From assembly GCF_001949145.1 (NCBI RefSeq), contig NW_019091469.1:36882-75375 (forward strand): a DNA stretch of 38,494 bases. The letters run 5' to 3'. The notes under the pieces were generated by a model. It saw nothing but the letters and a program-made list of their open reading frames with translations, did no database searches and was not told the origin of the DNA. The stretch comes from Acanthaster planci. Taxonomy: Eukaryota > Echinodermata > Asteroidea > Valvatida > Acanthasteridae. Shown one piece after another: positions 11,682-27,842 of this stretch; position 1 is the first letter of the stretch; every line of letters begins with the position of its first letter. The position numbers were made by a program, and so were the translations under genes.

Positions 11682-14600
11682 TATATAAATACTCAAGTTA
11701 CAACACTTGTCACCGTTACAAAGGATGAAAGAACATTTCAAGGTGTGATACATTCCGTTCCTCTGCCAAGCATGAAATTCACTTATTTTCTCCCTAATTT
11801 CACCTATTAAATGGCCACCTCCCACATATTGAAATTGGAGGATTTGGAACTGTTAGGGTTTTAAAGCAATAAATCAACATTCCGGTCACACTGCTTCACT
11901 ACCCTATAAAAATAAATGAAACATTTATAAACATATACAAATACATGCATATTAGATTTACTTCAAAGTTGATGAAGGTTTTCTTTCCACCTGAACAACT
12001 GAAATAATAGACTTGTTTTTTTAATATTGATGCATGATTCAAAAGAGGTATTTCAACCATTTAACAAGGAGGAAAACTCTAACTCTGCCAGCTGAGCTGA
12101 CACCCTGAAGTGAGGCTATTCCAAAGAGAAAGAGCATTCCACCTGTTCCTATTCATGTAACACAACTGATAAAGCAATGATGGTTGATCCTGTGAAGCCT
12201 GAGTCACTCACTTTCCCTCATGAAAAATGTAAAATTCAAGCTGAACACACATGCTAGCCCCTCAGGCCTGCAGACACAGAACCTGTTACTCTTTAGGAGA
12301 AGCATAGCATGGTCAACTCTCACAAGCTGGGTACTGAGATGTCAGATGGAGGCAACTGTTAACAGTCCTCATGCGCTTGCTACTATACTGGATAGAGATG
12401 TCACTGAGATGAAGCACTGCATACAGCTAATTGTCTTCATTTGCTACTGGGCGAAGAGACACCACTGTGGTGAGTGTCATGGTTCTCCATACACTGGATG
12501 AAAAGATGGCATTGTGATCAACTGTCACAGGTCTGTGAGTGTCACTGGGACGAGAGATGCCATTCTGGTGATGAATTAAGTTTCCTGGCCAGTGATGGAC
12601 AAATCCCCAAAGGCTTGAGAGCCACTGCATCAAAGTGCATCCATCCCCTCCTTCCACCACCCAGCAATGAATGTTGGAAGGCAAACTTGGATATGACATG
12701 TCTTCACCTGCTGCTGCAAAGACAATCTACTGCACTTGGTCTCACTATCCAATGAATAATGCCATCATGATGAATACTGCATGAATACATCTTCCTTCTC
12801 TGCTCTGATTGTTGATATCCCTCGGTTGTTGTGCAGATTCTGACGAAGTTGTCCTACCTCTATGTCTCCAGTGCAACAAGATTCAACAGTACTCAGACCA
12901 TCATATAAATAACTTTCTCCCAACAGCTAGTTTGTTTTTTTTGTAAAACATTAATTTTAAAGGACTCAGGCACATATGCTTGTTTCAAAGTAAATTCCTG
13001 AATGTTAAAAGTTAAGTTGAAACTACTGAGTTGCTGTTACAAGAGGAGTCCTACTACTAAAGATATAGTTTCTAAGGATCTTTCAAAAGGCAATGCTTTT
13101 TTCAGATTCTACATCTCAAAAAACTAAAACATAAAACAAAGTACAATTTTTCAAACACATTTTTGCAGACTTTTTGTCATGTGAGGTCAGAGATCTCATC
13201 ACTACCCTCCATTAAAAACAGACAGCACTGCATAACTCACAAATGGACTCAAAAACAGTCACATAAAGAAAACAGAGTGGGTAATTAAAATGCAGAAATT
13301 GTGCATGCCTTATGTCAATTTTTAATCAAAATTCTAAACTGAGTAATACATTGAGAGAGAGAGAGAGCTCAGTTTGCTCTTTCTAATGCAAACAAACCAA
13401 ATTACCCAGAACTGCCCTTTAGGAAGTGTAAAACTGCATTAATGTAGCTCTATCTTTTCTAGTATGGGTATTTCTTCTAATTAAAAAAAGACCAAAAAAT
13501 GAGGTTCAGTTCATTAAAGGGAACTTTGTAAAACGTTTTCATGAAAATATTCTAAAATACAGCACTTTTTTTACAAACTCTGACTCAAATACATGTATAT
13601 CACCAGAGTATTCATGAAAAGACAACTTGGCTCCAAATCATGTTTACTCATATTTGTTTTGGAAAAATCAAATAGGCTATGTGATGCCTTCCACTTGGTG
13701 TTTTCATTTTTACCAAATCTAATGAAATCACCAAAATCATGATGATCTCAGAGAGGCAAAATTCAACTAATTTGCATTTTTTGTTTTCACCAAGAGACCA
13801 GTTGTCTTTCATAGATACAACATTAGCAATAAAAGGCAAAACCATTTTCACAAAGACAATTTTGACCGCGGAAATGTATACAAATGTACCACTTTTGCAC
13901 CTAGTATGTGCTACAACAAAAGCATGTACAGTATGTCCTTTTTCAAGACGACACAAAAGTCACATGAATTTTAGCATTTCACGAACAGACTAATGTGTTC
14001 GTTTGCCAAAAAAAAGTTCACTTAACTTTGAATAATATTATTTTGTATACCCAGCAAGAAATGAGACCGAGGGGTACCCCCCCAACATGTCCAATCCCTA
14101 CACACATTCCAGACTATTGTTACTTAACACATCCCCCCAAGATGTCTGAAAGGAATTCCCCAGATTCCTGCGATACGATGACCAACACAAAGCAGGGGGG
14201 GGTTCTCTCCGTCTCATACCTTGCTGCATGCTATTTTGGTAGTTTTTACTCATTTACATGTAAGATCCCATCTGCAAGAACCCATGGTACTGCATTGGTT
14301 AAATCAAAGGAATGCTAATTGTATATGAAAAGAGACCAACTTCACATTCAATTTTCTCAAAACCTAATTCATACTCTGGTGAAACTTTTGTCTCTTCTTG
14401 AAACCGGTGACAATATGATGACCAGAATTTGGAGTCATATGAGTCTCACCAAGACTTTGCTAACCACTTGCATAACAGAATTGATGGTACATATTTGAAA
14501 TTCTTGGACAGTGATATAAGTGCTACTTCCAACTGAATATGGATAAGAGGTTTTACATCATAACATAGTCACCACAGCACATCACAATGTTGTCATTACA

Positions 14601-15536
14601 TTGATCGATAAACCTTCTTCAACCATCCACTCCCCCAACAAAAAACTTTCTGGTATAACCTCACTGATGGCAAAATATGAGCTGAACATCAGCTGTTCAT
14701 ACATATTTTCTTTTTTTTGTCAGACCAGAAATACTCCAAATAATCAGGATTACTGACCACCCATTGAATTACAATCATAAAACAAAACTCCCGTCCATTT
14801 TTTGGCGATCTGGTTTCTGTTGGTCCTTTTCATGAGTATACAAAACCAGACAGGGAAGGGTTTACAGTCAAAGTGTACTTTTTACAATCAGTTGTCATCC
14901 TTTTCTTGGATGCACATACATTTCCTTGGGGGGAATTAGGTCACAGGAAAAAGTATGTTTTGTGCACTCATGAAAAGGTTTCATATAGTTATTAATTAAC
15001 AAGCAATGATTTGCAAATGTAGACATTTATATGCACGCTACTTGTTCAGAATTCATCATATTATGTTGAATCAAATATTTGAAAACAACATCATTACGTC
15101 TCTTTTTGAGACAACCAATGATAATTTGAATATAGCTTCATGTACACAGCTAAAGGCAGATTTAATGATTTCCTGAACTAGGAGATTCAGTGGTAATTTC
15201 GTTTTGGTTTGGCTGGCAATCCCAAGGCCAAGAGAGGTAACAGGTGCATGGAAAATTTGATGCATGTTATTACATGTACATGTATTTGTTAAAACTTTGT
15301 TCAATAAAGAAAGCCAGACATGCTTTAGATGACATGGTTTCAGGAAAAAAGCCAAAGTATGCATTGAGACGGCAGAAACAAACATTTTAGGATGGGATGC
15401 TATGTAGCAGAGACAAATGTGTAGATGGAAGTGAAGCCCTTAAGTGATAGAGAATGAAAGAACCTTTGATGGTTCATGAAAGTGAAAAAAGGCAAGATGT
15501 TTGTACATGGAATGAGTAGTATAAAAAAAATAGATT

Positions 15537-15592
15537 GAAGAATTTCAGAGATAGTTCAATGGGCTGCTAAGTGAGTATGGTCCCCAAACTTT
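15537..15592 (+). repeat. Dispersed 56-bp repeat, copy 1
   Basis: It aligns without gaps to 16634-16689 with 48 of 56 identities. Both share aatttcagagata and tccccaaacttt. Similarity fades on both sides, so this is a fragment of an older element. Confidence 0.8.
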
Positions 15593-16633
15593 CAAGTCAA
15601 AAGGTCCCAAATCGTGGGAACTGAAAGGAAATATCGCATTGCAATAGAAAAGACAGTAAAAGGGCAAAAACACTGATAATTGTTGGTTTTTGATATTAGT
15701 GTCTTGCAATATTACTGTAAGTTGGTGAGTGGACTTTGCTCCCACATACAAGATAAATTAAGGAAAAAAAGGAATAAATAAGTCAAAATTTGAAAAAGTG
15801 AACAATGTGGAGAACTGTCTTGGTGGATAGCACCATGAATTGATTTTGATACATCATGTAAATGCATTTAAAACTTTTTGTCATACAGAAAGACATGGAA
15901 AAAAGGAGAGCCCCAAAGCGTCATTTTTTCAATCATAAAATATTCAATTTATGGTAGAAAAGGCATTGTGTGTAAGAATAACTCTATGGGAAAGTTATTA
16001 CATTATGCTTTGTTGGTACACACTGTAAGAAGGAACTTGAAAAACAGGGAAGAAATCAAAAAGATTTCAAAGAGGTATAGCAGGGCAAAATGTGTGAAGG
16101 ATAAGTTAACATACAAGATATAAGACAGAAGTGGTTTGGGAAGTTTTGTGAAAGCATCAAGTAAGCACATCACCAGTCAAAGAAAGTCAGTTGAAAGACA
16201 GTGACAACCAAGTGACTGTGAAATGATGGAAAGATCTGAAATTAATTTAAGGGGCATTTTTGCACCCATATTTCAATAGATCCATGCACAGTGGGAATAA
16301 CCACTATGTAAAATCAATTCAATTGAGAAAAACTGAGCAATTTTTGTGCTTTAACTGTGGTGGATTTAGGCTTTTTTTGCTAGGACAGTGGGGCCATACA
16401 TTGATAGATTCAGACAGCGCATAATTTTATCTGCATTCATTTGAGATGTTTCTTGGGCTAATGATATATGAGCGGAAATCAGCGGAATTCCACAGTGACA
16501 GGTTGAATGTAAAGAGCAGATCTGAGACATCACAGCATTTTTCAAAGAGCGAAAAACTGGATCAGCTTCAATTGTAATATATCAGGAAATATGAAGCATC
16601 TGTAGGTATATTTCACATCAATCACAACAGATC

Positions 16634-16689
16634 GAGGAATTTCAGAGATAATTTAATGGGTTGGTAAATGAGTGTGATCCCCAAACTTT
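16634..16689 (+). repeat. Dispersed 56-bp repeat, copy 2
   Basis: Partner of 15537-15592, same orientation, about 1.1 kb apart. Its family is unknown to me. Confidence 0.8.
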
Positions 16690-18560
16690 TAACAGAGGGA
16701 CTGATTAGCACAGAGCATAGAAAATGTGTGTTTTTCAAAAGATTTATTGGGAAGAAATCTTTCCTCGGCTTGACTGAAATATGGAAACTCTCTCATTTGG
16801 AGGGTTTGGATTTTGCACAGAGTCTTTGAAGTGATGCCACTTGTGAAATTGAGTTCCTCAATATACAGTGAAGCTATCATTTAAGAGACAGTTCACAGAA
16901 ATTGTAGGATGGTGATGGAAAGAAAGATATTAAAAGGCTTTGTGAGGTTTTCAGGGAGCAAGAGAGGGTCTCAGACTCATTGCAGAAAGTCAAAGTGTTG
17001 GCTCTGGTGCTATTAGATACTATGGCCCGACCACAATTTCACTGTTTGCAGCAATACACTTTGACTCAATTGAATTACTCAACCCTTGAGAAAACAAGGG
17101 AACATTTAACCCTAACCGCAAGGGTGTATATAAAATTGTATTGAAACTGGAGGATTTGTAAGTTTTAGGTGGGAAGTGCTGCTAAGTGGTCGCCAAAAGT
17201 ATCTAACATACTACCAGGGAATCGAAACTGTTATGTTATTCCAAGACTGCAATACAGCAATGAGTGAAAAGACATGGGAATGTTGATTGGGCAAATTGGA
17301 ATACTGAATGAATATTCATTCCTAAGAGGTCTTCAAAACCTGCTTAGTCTGAGTTTCCTCCATTTGTAATAATGCCCGGAGCTTTCAATAGCACACTGTG
17401 GGTCCTATTTTGAGATTTCAGGGCTTTGGTAATTAAGTTTACTTTCAGCTCTGTGGCTGATTCTATGATAATGAAGCACCAAGCCCTGTACTTTGCTGCA
17501 TGTTTATTTTTAACACAAAAGTTTAGTGTTTTTATCAGTTCCACATGTCCAACAAAGAAGCAAGTAAAAAAAAGGAAAAAAATTTAAAAGGTATCTTTTG
17601 TTCCAGATTTTCAGCTGAACTTCTTGGCCATTGAAATTCTAATTGGTACTCTTTGAACTATCTGGAGGTGCCCATCTCAAGAAATATTTACCAAGGAAAA
17701 CCTCCTCAAAGTCTTTGTGTCAATTTTAGTCATGCGTAATATTTTCATGATATCACTTTGCACAATGCACACTTATCAACCATGAAAAGTCACATTTTGT
17801 ATACTTGGGGCTAGTCATGCGCTGCATCTGCAGGTTACACATAGATGGGGACTATTAACAAGCAGAAGTAATGTTGCAACATGATTAATTTATGGCCATG
17901 CGTTATCAACAAACTTCATCAATGCTGAACAGATAAAAGGTTCTGAACCCTAGTACACTTGGCAAACACAGGAAAAAAAAACAATCAAGCTTTTTTTTTC
18001 TAAGGTGAACTTCCAAAAAAAAGTCATTCAACATGTAAATATGAGGTCAAGAGCAACTACTGATTTGAGTTCCAATCTTCAGATAAAAACCACACTTTCT
18101 GCAATGGAATATTTATTCTTATTAAAGTTTTGCAATATGCTGACTGCATGCTAGTGGCATCTTATAGTGAACTGGGCCATATCAGATGTTGCACTTACCT
18201 TTTGTTAACCCTGATAGCAAATGCAGAGGAGCTGCCCATTACAGCCTCAGTCACAAGATATGTTGTCCTGCCTTCAGCTCCTTCTGATTTGGAAGTCTGT
18301 CCCCTTTTCTTTTCCAAAAGCAGACAGCTTGATGCCAACTCCTTGTCACAAACTCGAGATGAGGTAAAGCACACACAGCAGCACCCCTTTAGTTATTGAA
18401 GAATCTGGGGGTGAAAGAAACAAGGAATTTGGCTTTCTTAAATTTAGAAGCTGTGGTTATGACATTACACAAATTACTACATGTGTGTTCTTCGTGTAGT
18501 CTTGGCTGTGATATGGGAAAGAAAATTGAACACTATTTTGTTTCATTAGGTTAGGAAGGG

Positions 18561-18619
18561 TTAACCCTAACACTCCTCAATCCTTCACCTGTTGGAGGAC
18601 TGAGGAGTGCTAGGGTTAA
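18561..18619. repeat. Palindromic hairpin element with 19-bp arms
   Basis: The left arm (18561-18579) is ttaaccctaacactcctca. The right arm (18601-18619) is tgaggagtgctagggttaa. They pair at 18 of 19 positions, and a further three pairs (tcc/gga) follow after one mismatch. The loop is about 14-21 nt. The ends read TTAACCCTAA, telomere-repeat-like, as is common at ends of small mobile elements. It could be a small MITE or cruciform; it lacks the poly-U tail or context of any known RNA gene. Confidence 0.85.
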
Positions 18620-19164
18620 TCATCCCTCATGAGCGTCTACTTTAAAATTTTGAAAAATATACACTGTTACACATTAGAAGCACATGAAAGAAATGAGGTT
18701 TTATTTTAAAACATTTAAGGAAAGAATCAGCAAAGAGTTCCATATACAGACTCCACTTGACACCCCATGCACAAATCCCATGAGACTAGTCTGAAAAGTT
18801 GTATTTTCTCAGTAAACGACTTGGTATTTTCTCTCCTAATTTGAACTTTTTTGGCTTTCTGATGGCTAATAGGTCACTGTAGGGAATAATTACTGGCGTC
18901 TGTCTATGGAACTCTTCCCCTGAGAACAATTAAAATTCATGCAAAGTGGAAAAGAATGACTATTTAAGCGACTGACGTTTGCCAAAGTCCCCACTTCACT
19001 CCAGTCTGGGAAACTACCTCTCGGCCTTATGGTTTGTGCGAAAGAAATTAAATCTTTCATATCCAATGTCTTTTATTATCAAACCCAGCATGTTTTGAGG
19101 GCATTTATGGTAAACTGAAAAAAAAAATATCCAACCATTTAAACATTGCTTGTCGCAATTGCAG

Positions 19165-19270
19165 GTACTGGGTTGGGCGGGGCTTGACACACTAGTCTAA
19201 CCGTTTTTGTGGTCGTGATGACATCAATGAGTATTGATTCTTTTCTCTGATTGGTCAATTGGTGGCCATA
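19165..19270. promoter_or_regulatory. Promoter-like cluster: GC box, CRE-like site, two CCAAT boxes
   Basis: In order: a GC box gggcgggg (19175-19182), a CRE-like TGACATCA (19219-19226), and two ATTGG elements (19250-19254 and 19258-19262), which read CCAATTGACCAAT on the minus strand. The next few hundred bases (19540-20000) are richer in CpG than the surroundings and contain 'gcgtcacgtgcac'. This spacing looks like a real animal promoter, but I could not attach a coding exon to it. A minus-strand ATG at about 19775 opens a short Arg-rich frame that could splice at a GT near 19724; that is speculation. Confidence 0.25.
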
Positions 19271-19299
19271 TTTCCCACTCGAAACACAAAGGGGCAAAA

Positions 19300-21722
19300 A
19301 TAGTGTTGTGGTGTGTTAGGAAAATCTGAATTATTATTGACTGAACTCTTAACCTTTCCAACAAATAGGCCCTATGCCCGAAATTTCACTGTTTATGCAC
19401 AACGAATATCTTCCACACAATACCAAAAAGGTTTCAGTTACTTTTATAAATGCAGCAAAAATTGAGGAAAACATGCAAATCCCTGTACAAAGTGAATGGA
19501 GAGCTGCCCCTTTATCCAGCCCTGAGTGCAATAATTCGAACAACCTTCGACCGCGATAATGCTAACGCTACACCTACAACTTAAGGCGAACTGCAATGTC
19601 GTAAATATTCACAAGAACTTGTATTTGGCTAAAATTATGCTTGGTTATAGGAGAACACACATTTCACCATTTATGAACAATACATGATAGATAATATAGC
19701 GCATTCGACTGTAAAAAATTACCAGTTTAATTTGTTTCTCCCTCCTGCGAACAACGTGGCGACATTTTTCCATTTTGCGTCACGTGCACATTTAGCGCCT
19801 AAAAATTGAATGCAATGCGCAATGGCATGCACAGTAGAAGCACCCACTATCTGTCCATGTGTATAAGAGGTACGCACAGAATGGAACCAGACTAACATCA
19901 TATGCACCCGTGGGTGGATGCATTTTTGAAGAGGGGGTGTAGAGACACAAACGGGCGATTTGATGCGATGCAGTTAATCTTCTAAATCTGTATTAGAAAC
20001 GCACAGGTATTGATACTATTAGCGACAGAAACTTACTTACCATTGGGATTCAACAGCTGAACAAATCGTTGGTTGGCTGTCCCCACAACATATTTCTTTA
20101 ATACATGTATACCCCTAAAATTACCGATCGTCGAAAGTGATAACTCCCCAAATGTCATCAATTCATCAATTAAAAGCTGGAAACTCACAAATTGGAATTA
20201 TACAAACCAAAACTTCTCATTTGCATGAAAAGTGTGTCGGCCAAAAGAGAACGGTTTATTCCAAATCCCGATTTCAGAAGTCTCTCAGTTTTGGGCTGCG
20301 CCTCTTTTTTACATCAGTACTTTCATCCCTTTTTAGGTGAAAGGTTTTGCTCCAGGTGGATCACAAAGCTAGGTAGGGCCCATTTTAGTCCAGCCTGGCG
20401 CATGCAGGCCGTTCTGCATGATTAAAAAGCCCCTGCAGGCGTTTCCATGAGGTTTGTGAAAGCCCGAGACGGACGTCCCTGGTCAATGCCCCCTCCCAAC
20501 AAATTTGCACTCCAGCTCATAATTCCATTTTCCTTCCACATGCCTGCCCCTTCATATTTGAACGAATTCTTTGAATCAGTAGGGTCTACTTATATTCCCA
20601 GGAACTGTTTTAAAGAAATAGAAACTGCCACCACTAATTCTTAAAAGGGTCAAGTCATATTCAAAAAGCCCCCGGAAAATTTCAAACCATATTTAATTAT
20701 ATGCATGGCTGCATTTGTAGACCTTTAAATTTAAACCCTTATTGGCTTTTATGTTTTAGTCCATGTATTGTTTGCTAAATACACAGTACACAAGACATAA
20801 GGAAGGAAAAAAAACACTCGGGAGACACTGAATTTACTTTGACAGAAACCTTGTTAATTTATTCAATATTGGTTTGTCAGTCTGCGGCTTGTTCCTGGTA
20901 CAATCCACTCGGGATTATGGAACCATTATTTCAAAATTACATCGTGGTTCTTGGGTTGAGTTTTTGCTGGTTGGTTGTTGCAAACAAGCATCACATTAAA
21001 AGCTTGAGCCCACACCGTTGATACGCTCCAAGTTGGTGATCGGTACTGTTAGCATTTCCAGTTAATATCCCGCGTCTTGATCTGTGTTGAGAAAACAGGA
21101 AAAAAAAGGGATCTAAATTAAGAAATACATTACACTCATTGGTCCTTGTTAAACTGAGCGTAATTTACTCACTTTGAAAACTGAGCAATGTTCCTGCTCA
21201 TCGCAGAGTTTCTGGCCTAAACACCCTCGTGGATCAGGGTTAATCCAAGTTATTAAAATAAGCTTGCCTCAAAGTACTATTACTTGCTCTCTGAAACAAG
21301 TAGATTGGTCAAGCAATTTGGATGCAACTGAAGTCTTAATGGGATCCCAAGAGGAACTCCAAAAGGTACTCAACTGTGACTATCATGCCAGGTACTGACA
21401 CAGTTTCGATACTTAAATATTTCATTATAATTGAATACATCATTATAACAATTAAGGTTAATTTCCAATGACTGTAACAACCATCGCCAGTATGCCAATA
21501 TATCAAGATGCAGACAGACTTGAAAGAGCGACAGAGAATTTTTTGTCATCAACACCTGCACCACGGGCATTTACATATACAGCTGTCTGTGGGGTAGGGA
21601 TTTGTCACTTTCATTGTCACAAACCCTTCAGCTTAGAGAACGCAGCCTAGGGTGGGGAATGACGGAAAAACAGGTGCATGAGAGTGAAGTGAATTCTGCT
21701 CACCTCAGGGCAGGCCATCATC
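19300..21722. other. Non-coding segment downstream of RPS3
   Basis: It includes the RPS3 3' untranslated region at its right end and otherwise no exon I can support. CpG density is raised between about 19540 and 20000. Confidence 0.4.
20858..20863 (-). terminator. Nearest canonical AATAAA after RPS3 stop
   Basis: On the minus strand AATAAA lies about 860 bases past the RPS3 stop codon. Ribosomal-protein 3' UTRs are usually much shorter, so a variant hexamer closer to the stop may be the one used; I could not identify it. Confidence 0.25.
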
Positions 21723-24751
<3,029 letters not shown>

Positions 24752-24900
24752 CTTGACAGACGGAATAAAAGAGAAAGATCCCGGATGTACAGGCAGACAG
24801 CGGCGCTTAATGCATGAGGGCGCTTTTTACAACGACCGCTTTGATTTGATCAGGAGGGCGCGTGGTTAGGTCACAGGGTAAAACCGCGATCAGGGAGGCT
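24752..24900 (-). promoter_or_regulatory. RPS3 5' leader with TOP-like tract and CpG-rich promoter
   Basis: Just upstream of the ATG the minus strand carries the pyrimidine tract TCTTTCTCTTTT (24778-24767), followed by a short leader ending CTGTCAAGATGG, a good initiation context. Ribosomal-protein mRNAs typically begin with a 5' terminal oligopyrimidine tract that places them under mTOR/LARP1 control, so the start site probably lies in this tract. The DNA just upstream (about 24790-24895) is locally CpG-rich (gcggcgc, agggcgc, gcgcgtgg), as expected of a housekeeping promoter. No TATA box is seen. The exact start site is inferred. Confidence 0.6.
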
Positions 24901-27842
24901 GGGTACGACTGTCATTTTCTTGAGACTTAAAATTCGCATTCTGCCCCTAAAAGATGCTTTGATACAAATTTATGGATATGGAAAACTGCTTCACTTCCTC
25001 AAACATAGTTAAGGGCGGATCCTGAACTAAATCTGCGAGCAGGTGGAAAGCTGCTTTTTTTGCGGGGGGAGGGGAATTTTGGAAATTTCATATAGCCTTT
25101 TGTGGTCTTTATAGGGAGTGAAGTGAGGCAATTTTTTACACAATTTGGGAAGAAAAGAAATGAATTTGAGCTGAAATCTGCCCTTGTACATAAATCATGC
25201 ATATTGATTTCGCCCCATGTAGTCATTGCAATTTCACTTTGGAATATCCTGACACCTTTATAGCAGTTGAAAACAGGCATTTTGTACTTTTTTGTCTTTT
25301 CATTTCATTTGTTAAGGAATGTTTCAAAGCCCGCCCCCCAAAAACAATAAAACAGAAAATAAATTTAAAGCTCACGAATTGCTGACGGTCAACACAATAG
25401 CCCGTAAAGTATATTCAAACACTGATTATTATTTTTTCATATAGCATTGTTTATTATTAACAACTTCTGTCTTAAACTTCAACTTGCTCCTGTCTTAAAA
25501 GCAAAGATGCAGACATGTTTCGTTTGCTGCGTCATCTTGAAATTTACAGATGTAGACAAATGTTTGTGAGCCTGAGGGTTTTAGAAAATATATATCTATC
25601 TCTTTGCAGTGTTTAACAGTAAGACACTGGAAGAAGATCCAAGAGGCCTGTGTATTGATGATGTCACACTTCTTTATGTATGAACTTTTCTATGCAGCCA
25701 CTGGGGACCACAATCCACAGAGCATCACAGAAAAACACCAAGTGTGGCATCATCAGTAAAGAGGTCTATTAAAGATCCAGGAACGGGGACTATACAATTC
25801 TGTGTCACGTTCAATGGAAACCACATAAAGCAGTGTTTCAGCAACGGTTAAAGAACTTTCAACAATCTTCTCAGCTGACAACATGGTTAACATATAACGA
25901 TTAAAAGCATAAATACCCTAAATCAGAAAAAACAAACAAACGTGGGGAGTAAGGCACGAGTGGGTAACTTGAGGGGGTGATACATCGAGATAGATTAGCA
26001 CACTCTCAAACCAGTTGGTTAATTATGATGCTTCTTTCAATCTATTGAGGTTTTAAAATCCACAGAACATGATCGGTTTTGGCCAGTACCAGAATGTCAG
26101 GTGTTGGGGGTTACACGCAAAAATGAAGGAAAGAGAAGTAAACACACTGTAAATTTTTGAATTGGAGGTGTCTCGTTAAAAAAAAAACCCACCTCATAAA
26201 CAACAGAGAGATCGATGTGGGGCCTTCCCCTCCACAAATTTACATAAAAATATCATTACACAGTGGTGCTTATCATATCATCCAGTACATGTTTGATCCA
26301 CTGCTGTCACAGCTCTGCCATTGCACAATTTAAAATGCAAAGGATCTGCCAATGACTACAGGTACAAAAATATGGAAATAAAATTGCCCCCTAGCACCAT
26401 TTCCTGCAAGAAATCCCTGAAAAACTGGCATTATTATGGTCTGTAGGTGAAATTTTAAGAGCTGATCATGAAATGTTTTTAAAAATATGAAGCCATGCTT
26501 GTGCAATCAGAGAAATGACACTGAGAATGTTTATTTACTCGCACAAATACTGTTGAACTTGTTACTTTAGGTTCTGCTTTGAGTAGACTATGCAACTGTG
26601 GCTGAACAGTGCATACTGCTGTCATTTGCAAGAAGAGAAAATGAACATTCGACTTATTCCAAGCTTTGTTTCATCTTTCCTCAATACAAAGGAACTTTGC
26701 ACTCTTCAGGCATCTTTCCTGTCTCGGTATTCCCTAGTTCCTGCAGTTCACCATGATTTTTGAAACACAATGGAGGAGTGCAATCCATTCATGAATAGGG
26801 AATAAACGGCAATACATAATGGCCACTGAATTAAACTGCACACAACAAAAAAATCGTAAGACCAAACAAGGTGACAATAACAGGGTCAAGAAACAGACCA
26901 TCCTTGTCAGAGGTAAGAAAATATCCCAAATAATTCAGAGCGATAAAAACAGAAGAAGACAGAATCTAATTTCACGGAAAAAAGTTCACCCCTTTAGGGT
27001 ATATCTCCTTGAAAATGTGCATCCAACAATCAAAGACACACAAAATCTCAATGTTGGGAAGGTCGTCCAATCTAAATTGAAGGACAATATGAAGAAACCC
27101 ATCCTCAATCAGACTGTCCTTACTTCTCTGGACCAGAAATACCCAGGTTAAGTTCCCCTACGACTCCACCCATGACTTCTGTTGCGTGTTAAACATGTCT
27201 ATGTAAAAGTTACGAGCAAAGGACATGCTATTCTGTGACAGGAAATAAACGAAGCCAAATCTATGCTATTTTTTCAGATTATGAGCAGCACACAGTTCTC
27301 TTTGCTTCATTTCTGCCCTCCACTGGAAAGCTGGCAGAACCATCTTCCATGTTTCATGCCTGTTTTTTGGTGTTTGCCTCACATAGCATCATCTCCATTC
27401 AAAATGTGCCTCCATCAATCTGTCTCCCATCTGACTCAATGCCTTTATAAGTCTTCCAGGAAGCACTGATCAAATGATGGTATGCTGTTAGTGTGATGTC
27501 AAGGCTAACACCAAATCAAAGTTGCCCATGATGGTGCCCTGCCTTTTTCTCAAGTTCACAAGAGTCATCATTGTGACTGAAATTTCACTGATCATCTGTT
27601 TCACAGGTAGTGTTGTAGCCTTCCTGGGGTTTCCATACAACTATCAAGACTTGCTTCTTTTCATTTCCTATTATCCACAGCTTTACTGTCTCCCCCACGC
27701 CTCCTTTACATAGTTCCTGTGTTCAGTCACAAATGTTGTCTGCAGATGTTCTGTACTGCACCTTGTAGAACCGTTTTGATGACAAATCTGTAGCGGGAGA
27801 TTTCCAGGTTAGATCGGGAGGCAGCACTGAGTCTGTTTTTCT
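24901..27842. other. Intergenic region between EIF5B and RPS3, including EIF5B 3' UTR
   Basis: About 2.9 kb between the EIF5B stop and the RPS3 promoter. It must contain the EIF5B 3' UTR, whose end is uncertain: minus-strand AATAAA occurs at 26530-26535 and 25450-25455. The plus-strand frame at 26819-27151 is Lys/Asn/Gln-rich with no recognisable domain, so I do not call it a gene. Confidence 0.5.
26530..26535 (-). terminator. Candidate EIF5B polyadenylation signal
   Basis: First canonical AATAAA on the minus strand that I found after the EIF5B stop at 27843, implying a 3' UTR of about 1.3 kb. A second candidate is at 25450-25455. Which one is used cannot be told from sequence alone. Confidence 0.35.

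Larger units (their letters stand above)
11682..18540. other. Non-coding, repeat-rich, no gene seen
   Basis: About 6.9 kb without a supportable exon on either strand. It contains the dispersed 56-bp repeat pair listed separately, a (GA) microsatellite at 13353-13367, and short motifs at 11829-11862 and 17137-17168 related to the palindrome at 18561. The paired plus/minus frames at 12220-12755 overlap on opposite strands and have no protein motif. Confidence 0.45.

Noticed and set aside
12220-12755. Paired plus/minus frames around 12.2-12.7 kb as a gene
   Set aside because: The frames overlap on opposite strands, have no recognisable domain, and the region shows only vague repeated words.
26819-27151. 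Plus-strand 110-codon Lys/Asn/Gln-rich frame as a gene
   Set aside because: No domain and AT-driven composition; it lies antisense to the likely EIF5B 3' UTR, with no promoter or splice support.
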